From: Bacillus zhangzhouensis
GTDB lineage: Bacteria > Bacillota > Bacilli > Bacillales > Bacillaceae
Reading direction: 5' to 3'
Length of the DNA stretch: 36,528 nucleotides
NCBI RefSeq assembly: GCF_000715205.1
Contig: NZ_JOTP01000026.1
Coordinates: 1 to 36,528 of the forward strand
The notes under the pieces are model-generated. The model saw only the letters and a list, made by a program, of their open reading frames with translations, was not told the origin of the DNA and searched no databases. The position numbers and the translations under genes were made by a program. Shown in pieces: positions 1-9,000 of this stretch. Position 1 is the stretch's first letter. Each line of letters opens with the position of its first letter.

Positions 1-684
1 GACGTAATATTTCTATTTGATCTATCTCGGCAGAAAAGACCATCAGGTCAACATCCGCGGCTTCCGTATAGAGCTATCGGAAATTGAAGCCCAGCTTCTT
101 GCGCTGGATGCAGTCAAAGAGGCAGTTGTAACAACAGTCAAAGATACGAGCGAACAAGATTCGCTTGTCGCATATGTCATCACCGATGAAGAAACGACAG
201 CCCTGAAAGAAAGTCTAAAACGAACGTTGCCAGACTATATGGTGCCTTCATGGATCATCCATCTCGACCAATTTCCAATGACGGCAAACGGCAAAGTCGA
301 TCTGAAAGCATTGCCAGCACCTGACATGGAAGCGAACCAAACGGCATACGAAGCACCAAGAGATGAAATCGAAGCCCTTCTTTGCGGCATTTGGGAATAT
401 GTGATTGGTGCGCGAAAGACTATATGGTGCCTTCATGGATCATCCATCTCGACCAATTTCCAATGACGGCAAACGGCAAAGTCGATCTGAAAGCATTGCC
501 AGCACCTGACATGGAAGCGAACCAAACGGCATACGAAGCACCAAGAGATGAAATCGAAGCCCTTCTTTGCGGCATTTGGGAAGATGTGCTTGGTGTGAGC
601 CAAGTCGGCATTCACGATCACTTCTTCTTCCTCGGTGGAGATTCCATTAAAGGCATTCAAATGGTGAAGGGGAAGTCATGTTGA
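1..684 (+). pseudogene. srfAB: 3' part of SrfAB-type NRPS subunit (A-domain end and carrier domain), frameshifted
   Basis: This is the end of the adenylation and carrier domains of a surfactin/pumilacidin-type synthetase subunit. From about position 27 it reads YLGRKDHQVNIRGFRIELSE (A7/A8) and continues to the A10 motif TANGKVDLKALP near 270-310. The frame then changes: a perfect 166-bp direct repeat with a 185-bp offset is not a multiple of three, so the first copy runs to a stop at 466 and the second copy continues in another frame. That second frame carries the carrier motif FFFLGGDSIKGIQM and stops at 684. About 45 residues normally found between GGDSI and the E-domain start LTPIQRWFFE are missing, so the carrier domain lacks its later helices. 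The first ~25 bases do not read as a normal A domain either. The lesion could be real or could be an assembly error at a contig end. By position before srfAC it corresponds to module 6 (D-Leu in surfactin). Confidence 0.75.
232..582 (+). repeat. Perfect 166-bp direct repeat (232-397 and 417-582)
   Basis: Two identical 166-bp copies are separated by 19 bp, an offset of 185 bp. They cover the A10 region and the A-T linker. The 19-bp spacer (398-416) resembles the sequence after copy two (583-601) with several mismatches, so the homology continues imperfectly. Because 185 is not a multiple of 3, the duplication breaks the reading frame. Confidence 0.9.
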
Positions 685-2066
685 CACCGATTCAGCGCTG
701 GTTCTTTGAACGAAAGTTCAGCAGTCAGCACCATTGGAATCTCTCGATGATGCTTCATGCGCCAAAAGGGTTTGACTTGGCAATCACAGAACAAGTCTTG
801 CAAAAACTGCTCTCACATCATGATGCACTGCGCATGGTGTACAAAAAGGAGCATGGTGACATCCTGCAATACAATCAGCGGGAGCTCACAGAACCGTTTT
901 CGATCATTTCTTGTGATGTTTCAAAAGAGCAGGACGTGAAAAAGGCCATTTCCATATATGCCAATGAGTATCAGCGGCAGCTGAACCTCGAAAAAGGTCC
1001 GCTCATGAAAGTGATTTGTTTCCATACAGAAAACGGTGATCATCTACTCATGGTGACCCACCATCTTGTCATTGACGGTGTCTCATGCCGAATTTTACTA
1101 GAGGACTTTATGTCCCTTTATCAGCAAGCAGAACAAGGACAAACGTTTGTTTTGCCGTCAAAAACCCACTCCTTCAAAGAATGGGCAGAGGCGATAGAGC
1201 GCTACGCACAGTCACAGCCATTAAAAAGCCAACATGAGTATTGGACAGAGATTGACAGCATGCCATTTACCACTTTACCTGTTGATCATGAAGTGAAAGG
1301 AAGAAAAGTCGCTCAAACCAAAGCGGTCCAAATGCAGCTGACAGAAACAGAAACGGAGCATCTTTTGACCGATATTCACCTTCCGTACACAACAGAAATA
1401 AACGATGTTCTCCTGTGTGCTCTTGGCCTTGCCGTTCAGGAATGGACAGGTCAATCTCATGTACATGTGCAGCTCGAAGGTCATGGAAGAGAGGATATTT
1501 TATCAGGGTTAGATGTATCCCGCACGGTTGGATGGTTTACGAGTATGTATCCAGTCGTTCTTGAAGCGAAGCAGGGTCAGACAATAGCTGATGCCATTAA
1601 AGGAACGAAAGAGATGCTGAGACGTGTGCCGAATAAAGGAATTGGCTATGGCATTTTAAAATACGTGACAGCAACGGAGCCATCAGCACAACACGTACAT
1701 CCTGAAATCAGCTTGAACTATCTTGGGCAGATTGATCAAGAAGTGACGACAGAACTCTTTAGGCCGTCAGCCTATGATATGGGGCGCCAAGCAAGCCCAG
1801 ATTCGGAAGCTGTTTATAAGCTGAACCTCAGTGGTCTTGTTCAACATAATCGTTTCATTCTGTCGTGCTCCTATTGTGCAAGTGAATATGAAGAACAGAC
1901 AATTCAGCAGTTCATGGCATTGCTAAAGGAAAAAATTCAATCCATTATCACGCATTGCTTAGCACGTCATGAACGAGAGTTTACGCCAAGTGACTTCACT
2001 GCTGCTGATCTTGAAATGGATGAGATGGACGACATTTTTGACATGCTCGAGGAGAAATTGACCTAA
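678..2066 (+). CDS. srfAB: Epimerization domain of SrfAB-type NRPS (detached ORF)
   Basis: This 462-aa ORF is a complete epimerization domain that should be fused to the carrier domain upstream. It shows the E-domain start LTPIQRWFFE, the active-site motif HHLVIDG near residues 128-134, EGHGRE near 267 and the RTVGWFTSMYP motif. It would convert the tethered L-residue (L-Leu in surfactin) to D before transfer to SrfAC. The ATG at 678 overlaps the stop of the preceding frame (ATGTTGA, 678-684) and has an AAGGGGA ribosome-site-like sequence just before it, so it could be translated by coupling. The residues before the ATG in this frame (GEV) match the normal T-E linker, so the start is probably an accident of a deletion rather than a native gene start. 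The stop lies 44 bp before srfAC. Confidence 0.8.
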   Translation: MLTPIQRWFFERKFSSQHHWNLSMMLHAPKGFDLAITEQVLQKLLSHHDALRMVYKKEHGDILQYNQRELTEPFSIISCDVSKEQDVKKAISIYANEYQRQLNLEKGPLMKVICFHTENGDHLLMVTHHLVIDGVSCRILLEDFMSLYQQAEQGQTFVLPSKTHSFKEWAEAIERYAQSQPLKSQHEYWTEIDSMPFTTLPVDHEVKGRKVAQTKAVQMQLTETETEHLLTDIHLPYTTEINDVLLCALGLAVQEWTGQSHVHVQLEGHGREDILSGLDVSRTVGWFTSMYPVVLEAKQGQTIADAIKGTKEMLRRVPNKGIGYGILKYVTATEPSAQHVHPEISLNYLGQIDQEVTTELFRPSAYDMGRQASPDSEAVYKLNLSGLVQHNRFILSCSYCASEYEEQTIQQFMALLKEKIQSIITHCLARHEREFTPSDFTAADLEMDEMDDIFDMLEEKLT

Positions 2067-2110
2067 CACTACTAGATCAGTCATGAAAAAGGGAAGGAGG
2101 AGTGAAATAG

Positions 2111-5100
2111 ATGAGTCAATTTAAAAGGGATCAAGTTCAAGACATGTATTATCTGTCACCGATGCAAGAAGGAATGCTGTTTCATACCCTCCATCATCAA
2201 GAAAAGGGCTTTTATGTAGAGCAGATGGATATGAACGTGAAGGGCACACTTCGTCATGACTTGCTTGAAAAAAGCATGAATATCATCGTGGAAAGGTACG
2301 ATATTTTTCGTACCGTGTTTCTCCATGAAAAAGTGAAGCGCCCTGTTCAAGTTGTGTTGAAGAAACGTCCTTTTACACTTGATGTCGTGGACATGCAGGA
2401 TCTTTCTGAAGACGAACAGCTTGTGCGTATTGAGGCTTTCAAACAAAAAGATCAACTGAGAGGCTTTGACCTCTCGAAGGATTCTCTCATGCGGGCTTCC
2501 GTTTTCAAAACGGGTCCTGCTAGCTATCGCTGGATATGGAGCTATCACCATATCCTGCTAGATGGCTGGTGTTTTGGACTTGTCGTACAGGAATTATTTG
2601 CGATTTACCATGCGCTTTTGCATGACCTACCTTACAAGCTAGAGCCGGTCAAACCATATAAAGAATATATTCAATGGCTGGAAAAACAAGATAAACAAGC
2701 GTCACTTCAATATTGGCAGCAATCATTAGCAGGGTTTGATGGACAATCGACCTTTAAAGAACAACGAAAACAAACAAACGAGCATGAATTAGGCGAAATC
2801 GAATGGTCGATGAGCCAAAAAGAAACAACTGCTTTATCAGAGCTAGCATTGCAGCAGAACGCTACGTTAAGCAGTGCGCTTCAATCGGTTTGGTCGATTC
2901 TGCTGAGCAGGTATCAGCGGTCAAACGATGTGCTGTTTGGAACGGTTGTGTCAGGACGTCCGGCAGATTTGGCTGGCGTTGACAGGATGGTTGGATTGTT
3001 CATCAATGTCATCCCGAGAAGAATTCAGCTGACAGATCAAATGACATTTCGTTCTCTATTATCAGATACACAGCAGCAGTCTCTTGCGGCAGAACCGCAT
3101 CAATATATCCCGATTTATGATATTCAGGCAAAGGCAGGTCAGCAGCAACTCATTGATCATATTGTGGTGTTTGAGAATGTCCCAGCTGCAAAGAAGGACG
3201 AACAAGAGGCTCTGCTAGGGTTTACTGTAGAAGAAATGAATGTATATGAAAAATCGAACTATGATCTCAATTTGCTTGCTTCGCCCGGAGAACAATTGCA
3301 ATTGAAGCTAGCCTTTAACCAAAGAGCATTTGACCCTGCATTTGTCCACCGGTTAAAGGAGCAGCTGATTGTTTTGATAAAAGAGGCGATCAAGCATCCA
3401 GATCAATCGGTTCACACACTTACTATCGTGACGAAGCAGGAAAAGCAGCTGATTCTTGAGGAATGGAATGCACCTGAGCTTGAGCATGATCAGCTCTATT
3501 TGTCTAAATGGTTTGAGCATAATGTCCGCAAACAGCCAAATGCGGTGGCTTTATCAACGGGAGAGCACACGATGACATATGCAGAGCTGAATGAACAGGC
3601 CAATCGATTGGCAAGGCATTTACAAAAATATGGGGTGTCACATCAAACGGTCATCGCCATTTTAGCAGATCGCACGTCTGAACTCATTGTCAGCTTGCTT
3701 GCTGTTTTAAAAGCAGGCGCAACCTATGTGCCAATTGATCCCGATTATCCGGAAAGCCGCATTCAATATATGCTGAAAGACAGCAGGGCGACGCATCTTC
3801 TGATTCACTCGACCTTCATTAGTCAGGCGAAGACACTCGCGTTTGATGGCACTTATCTTTTTGCAGATGATCAAGAAATTTCACTGATGAGCTCGGAGAA
3901 TCTACTGCTTGAAGCAGGTTTACATGATACGGCATACATCATGTATACATCTGGCACAACGGGACAGCCAAAAGGCATCATGACGACCCATTCCAATATT
4001 GCCCGGGTGGTCAAAAATACGAATTACTTAACCATTTCAGAAACAGATACATTGCTGTCGTTATCTAATAGCGTATTTGATGGCTTTACATTTGATGTAT
4101 ATGGCGCGCTTTTAAACGGTGCGAAGCTTGTACTCCCGAAAAAAGAGACCATTTTAGACATGTGCGAGCTGACTGAGCTGATTAGAGGAGAAAGCATTTC
4201 TGTCATGTTTGTTCCAACGGCTTTATTCCATCTTCTCGTTGATGAAGGGACAGACTGGATGCGTGGTGTGCGTAAGGTGCTGTTTGGAGGGGAGCGGGCA
4301 TCGGTTCAGCATGTAAGGAAAGCCTTTGATGTGATGGGGAAAGGCAGACTGATCAATGTATACGGCCCGACCGAATCAACAGTATTCGCCACCTATTATC
4401 CTGTAGATGAAGCCATACCGGCAGAGGCACGTTCTATTCCAATCGGGAAGCCGCTCAATCAAACGAGTGCGTATATATTGAGTCAGCAAGGACAGCTTCA
4501 GCCGATTGGCATGGTCGGAGAGCTTTGTCTTAGCGGCAAAGGACTAGCGAAGGGGTATTTGAATCGTCCGGACCTGACAAAACAAGCCTTTATCGCGCAT
4601 CCATTTGCTGCGGGGGAAAGGCTGTATCGCACCGGAGACCTAGCTTATTTTCGAGAAGACGGTCTGCTTGAGTATGCAGGCAGAGTAGATGATCAGGTGA
4701 AAATTCGTGGACACCGAATTGAGCTAACAGAAATTGAAGCCCATCTTCTTGTACATCCAGGTGTAAAACAAGCTGCACTCATAGCTGACCATGATGAAAC
4801 AAATCATACAAGACTGCTCGCCTATATCACATGTGAGGATGAATGGAAGGACAAGCTCGATGTGATCAAGTCTGGGCTGAAGGAGCGTCTTCCGGCTTAT
4901 TTGCTGCCTCATGAGCTGATCAGACTCGATAATCTTCCGCTCACGACTAATGGAAAGGTTGATAAACGCCAGCTACCAAAACCTGAGGCGCCGCAAGGAA
5001 AGCGCCATGTGAAGCTGCCAGTAAATGAAGTAGAACAAAAGCTGCTCGTGATGTGGCGGGAAGTGCTTGAACGTGATGATATTAGCACGGATGACCATTT

Positions 5101-5944
5101 CTTTGAGCTTGGCGGACATTCCTTAAAAGCGATGTCACTTTTGTCCAAAGTGTCTAAGGAATTCGAGGTCCAGGTGCCCATTCACTTGTTGTTTGAGACG
5201 CCAACGATTGAAGCGATCAGTCGTTATATTCAAAAGCAGGACCAGGAAGCCGCTGGCTATCTTGTATTCAATGAATCTCAATCGTCAACCGTCTTTGCTC
5301 TCCCGCCATTACCGGGCTATGGTTTCATTTATCAGGAAGCAGCAAAAACGCTCGATGATGTGCGTCTCATTGCTTTTGATTTTATCGAAACGGATAACCG
5401 AATGTCGCAGTACGCTCAGCATATTCAGCACCTTCAGCCAAAAGGACCGCTGACTTTAATGGGCTACTCTGGCGGCTGCTACCTCGCCTTTGAACTCGTT
5501 CAAGCGCTTGAACAAGCGGGGCGTACAGTCGAAAAGGTCATCATGATCGACTCCTATAAGAAAATCGGAGAAAGTGACTTAGAAGGACGATCCATTGATG
5601 ACGATATAGAAGTGATCGTTCAACAATCGAAGCATAGTGAATTGGCTCATGCGGAGCTCGTCCAAGAAGCGCTTGCTCAAAAGACGCGGGCCTACTATGA
5701 AACATTTGTTAAGGGGGTGAATCAAGGAGAGATACAAGCAGATATTTATTTTATCCAATCTGAAGAACGAATTGAGATTCCGGACTGGATGGAAAATTGG
5801 GCGCATGCGACGACCGGTGTTTATAGCCAATATCAAGGCTACGGTCAACACGCTCAAATGTTCAAGCATAAAGAATGTGCAGCCCAAAATGCACAGCTGA
5901 TCAAAAGGATATTCAATCAAAAAAATAGAGAACCAGTTTTGTAA
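2111..5944 (+). CDS. srfAC: Surfactin/pumilacidin synthetase subunit C (C-A-T-TE termination module)
   Basis: This 1277-aa subunit adds the last amino acid of the lipoheptapeptide and cyclises it; SrfAC is about this length. The C domain (about 1-440) has YYLSPMQEGMLFH, typical of domains that follow an E domain, and HHILLDG at 146-152. The A domain (about 460-970) has YTSGTTGQPKG and YGPTEST. My reading of its ten specificity positions is DGFFLGVVFK, nearly the published Ile code DGFFLGVVYK, which fits the Val/Ile at position 7 of pumilacidin. The carrier motif is FFELGGHSLKAM (serine near 1003). The TE has S1120, D1147 and H1247, the same spacing as the SrfA TE triad (80/107/207). An AAGGAGG at 2094-2100 supports the ATG. 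It is co-oriented with the broken srfAB end and the depsipeptide genes. Confidence 0.95.
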   Translation: MSQFKRDQVQDMYYLSPMQEGMLFHTLHHQEKGFYVEQMDMNVKGTLRHDLLEKSMNIIVERYDIFRTVFLHEKVKRPVQVVLKKRPFTLDVVDMQDLSEDEQLVRIEAFKQKDQLRGFDLSKDSLMRASVFKTGPASYRWIWSYHHILLDGWCFGLVVQELFAIYHALLHDLPYKLEPVKPYKEYIQWLEKQDKQASLQYWQQSLAGFDGQSTFKEQRKQTNEHELGEIEWSMSQKETTALSELALQQNATLSSALQSVWSILLSRYQRSNDVLFGTVVSGRPADLAGVDRMVGLFINVIPRRIQLTDQMTFRSLLSDTQQQSLAAEPHQYIPIYDIQAKAGQQQLIDHIVVFENVPAAKKDEQEALLGFTVEEMNVYEKSNYDLNLLASPGEQLQLKLAFNQRAFDPAFVHRLKEQLIVLIKEAIKHPDQSVHTLTIVTKQEKQLILEEWNAPELEHDQLYLSKWFEHNVRKQPNAVALSTGEHTMTYAELNEQANRLARHLQKYGVSHQTVIAILADRTSELIVSLLAVLKAGATYVPIDPDYPESRIQYMLKDSRATHLLIHSTFISQAKTLAFDGTYLFADDQEISLMSSENLLLEAGLHDTAYIMYTSGTTGQPKGIMTTHSNIARVVKNTNYLTISETDTLLSLSNSVFDGFTFDVYGALLNGAKLVLPKKETILDMCELTELIRGESISVMFVPTALFHLLVDEGTDWMRGVRKVLFGGERASVQHVRKAFDVMGKGRLINVYGPTESTVFATYYPVDEAIPAEARSIPIGKPLNQTSAYILSQQGQLQPIGMVGELCLSGKGLAKGYLNRPDLTKQAFIAHPFAAGERLYRTGDLAYFREDGLLEYAGRVDDQVKIRGHRIELTEIEAHLLVHPGVKQAALIADHDETNHTRLLAYITCEDEWKDKLDVIKSGLKERLPAYLLPHELIRLDNLPLTTNGKVDKRQLPKPEAPQGKRHVKLPVNEVEQKLLVMWREVLERDDISTDDHFFELGGHSLKAMSLLSKVSKEFEVQVPIHLLFETPTIEAISRYIQKQDQEAAGYLVFNESQSSTVFALPPLPGYGFIYQEAAKTLDDVRLIAFDFIETDNRMSQYAQHIQHLQPKGPLTLMGYSGGCYLAFELVQALEQAGRTVEKVIMIDSYKKIGESDLEGRSIDDDIEVIVQQSKHSELAHAELVQEALAQKTRAYYETFVKGVNQGEIQADIYFIQSEERIEIPDWMENWAHATTGVYSQYQGYGQHAQMFKHKECAAQNAQLIKRIFNQKNREPVL

Positions 5945-5951
5945 ACTTTAG

Positions 5952-5987
5952 GTTAGGTAGGGGTGCAGTCCTGCAGCCCTGCCTGAC
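5952..5987 (+). promoter_or_regulatory. Strong hairpin between srfAC and the depsipeptide synthetase genes
   Basis: The core arms are 5955-5968 and 5971-5984 with one internal G:G mismatch and one G:U pair. Extended outward to 5952/5987, the stem has about 16 pairs around a tight loop. It is followed by an A/G-rich ribosome site, not a T-run, so it is not a classical intrinsic terminator. It fills most of the 63-bp gap between the srfAC stop and the next start. It could be an mRNA processing or stability element, or an attenuator that sets expression of the downstream genes. Confidence 0.6.
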
Positions 5988-6007
5988 AAAAAAGGAAAGG
6001 AACTCAT

Positions 6008-9000
6008 ATGAAACCATCAACCATTAACCAATCGAGTCTATATGAATCAATGGATGCCATTTTACAAGATGTAAAGACAACCATTTTACAAACCAACGAA
6101 ATTGAACGCTTCGCTGTTTTTTCGCGTGAAAAAACCATTCGACCGCGGCCATATCACCTCTCTCATTTATTTCTCGACAATCATTTTGAGCAGGAGGCCG
6201 CAGCTGAATCGATACACATGCAAACGGCTGCGCCTGCTTTGGCGGACATGCCGCCCGCCCTTTCCTATGGCGGGGAAATAGATATCACAAAAGGAGCACA
6301 GACCTTGCAGGACGTCTTAACAGAGGCTGCAAAAACGACAAATGGACTCACCTATATCGTGAATAGCGAGAACGAACTCACGCAATCCTACACGCAGTTA
6401 AAGGAAGACGCCGAGCGGGTTCTGACGGGTTTAAGGGAGCTGGGTCTAAAGGCAGGCGATCCTGTTTTCTTTCAATTTTCATCGAATCATGCGATGGTGA
6501 CTGCCTTTTGGGCATGTGTGTTAGGCGGATTTGTTCCGACACTTGTATCGGCTGCTCCGACCTACCGGGAGATGAATGCCGCAGTGAAAAAACTCCATCA
6601 TGCATGGGAGCTGCTAGAGCATCCGCTTATTCTAACAGATGACGCATTGATCGAAGAGGTACAAGGCTTAGCTTTGCTGTGGCATACAGATCAATTACGT
6701 GTAGCAGCAGTCGAGCCGATGCTTTCTTTAGAAAGAGATACAGGGGCTTATCCCGCGGCGCCAGATGATTCTGTTTTTTTTATCTTAACGTCTGGAAGTA
6801 CAGGGATGCCAAAATGCGTAGAGCATTCTCATAGAAGTGTGCTTGCGAATGTCAAAGGAACGGTGGCAGCCAATCAATTTACACAAGAGGATGTCTCGTT
6901 AGACTGGATGCCTTTAGACCATATTGGCGGTATTGTCATGTTTCACCTTGTCAATGTGTACACGGGCTGTGAGCAGATTCGGGCAAGAACAGATGATTTC
7001 ATCGCTCAGCCGTTGCGCTGGCTTGACTGGATGGATCGCTACCGTGCAACGAAGACGTGGGCGCCTAACTTCGCGTTTGCGATGATCAATGATTATGAGA
7101 AAGAAATTTCTTCAGGGTCTTGGGATCTTTCTGCCATGACCTGCATGATCAATGGGGCAGAAGCGGTCGTACCGAAGACGATTCACCGGTTTTTACACTT
7201 GCTGGCTCCGCACGGCTTAAAGGGAGATGTCATCCGGCCGGCTTTCGGTATGTCTGAAATCTCATCAGCAGTTGTCTTCTCCTTTGCGATTGAGCGGGGA
7301 GATGAAAACAGCGGGGTACTGACCTTTGAAGAAACATCGCTAACAGAGCAGCTAAGACCAGCTGAGGCGCGTGAGACAGGAACCGTCAGCTTTACAGAGC
7401 TGGGAAGACCGATTCCAGGTATCACGATTCGCATCGTCAATCATCAGCAGGAGCTTCTTCCAGAAGATCACATTGGCAGCGTGCAAATCAAAGGGCTAAC
7501 GACAATGAAGGGCTATTACAAGAATGACGAAGCGAATCAAGAAGTATTTCAAACAGATGGCTGGTTTCACACAGGAGATTTAGGTTTCCTGCACGAAGGA
7601 AGGCTGACGTTAACCGGTAGAGAAAAAGACATGATCATCATCAACGGGAAAAATTATCACAACTATGAAATTGAAGCCATTGCAGAGGAAGTGCCAGGAG
7701 TAGAAACGAGCTTTGTGGCTGCTTGCTCCGTTCGGATGGAGGCTTCTGCATCCGATGAATTGATTCTCTTTTTTACACCGAAGCTATATGAGCCTTCATA
7801 TATCATGAGGGCAAGTCAGCACATCAAATCCCATATTGCGACAAAAATGGGTCTGTCTGCATCACGTATTATTCCTGTACAGAAGCATGCATTTCCGAAA
7901 ACAAGCTCTGGAAAAATAGAAAGGGCGCAGCTCAAGACAAGATGGCAGGAAGGCGAATTCGATGAAATCATCAAGGAAATGGACATCAGACTAGAAAATG
8001 AACACACTCTGCCTGATTGGAGCTATCAAAAGGAGTGGACACCTGCTCCGCTTGATGCAGCTGAAAAGCAAATAGTAGGGGACATCGTGATCTTTGCAGA
8101 TGCATTAGGGCTGGCAGATCAGTTGAAATCTCTTTCAAACAGTGAACAAACATACATTACGGTTGAACCGGGTCAAGAATTCACACAACTCACTCACACT
8201 CACTTCATCATCCACCCGAATCGGCCGTCTGACTACGAACAACTCTTTGAGACGCTCCGTTCGTATGGCGTTTCGGTGAAACAAATCATTCACCTTTGGA
8301 ACTATACAAATCAGAAAGACAAGCTTCATGTGGCCGTGGCGAAAGAAGCACAGAAAGCTGGCAGCATGAGTGCATTATATTTATCAAAAACGGTCGCCGT
8401 CTATGAGGAACCTGTTGAGATCACCTTTGTCTCAGCTCATGCGATGAATTTGCCGGAAGATCAAACACATGATGTAGAAAAAGCAACAACAGTGGGACTG
8501 ATGACAGCTGTTCAGCATGAATGGCCGTTTATTAAGGTGCAATGTCTTGATTTTTCTCTGACAGAATCGGCATCTAGCCGTTCCCATGCATCAGCCATCA
8601 TGACAGAATGCACATATGACAAACGCAGTCATATCGCCGCTTATCGCGGAAGTGTTCGTTATATTCCACTTTTATCACCGCTTCATCTGGAAAAAGAACA
8701 AAAGATGAAGAAACCGCCATTTGAATCATCCGGGCTTTACGTGATGACAGGCGGACTTGGCGGAATTGGGAGCTTACTGAGTGAACACCTGCTGAAGTCT
8801 GATCAAGCACACCTTGTGTTACTTGGAAGAAAGGAGCGAGAGGCTTTATCTGCGGAGCAGCAAGACATATTGACTTCACTAGAGAAACAGGCGAAAGACC
8901 ATGGTGGCACCGTTCTTTATGAAAAAGTGGATATCACGGATGCGAAAGAGGTTGAAGCCCTCATCTCCAGGCAGGAGGTGGCTCGAGGCAAAAGGCTGGA

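Noticed and set aside
1..2066. comS inside srfAB
   Set aside because: In B. subtilis comS lies in an earlier A domain of srfAB, which is upstream of this window.
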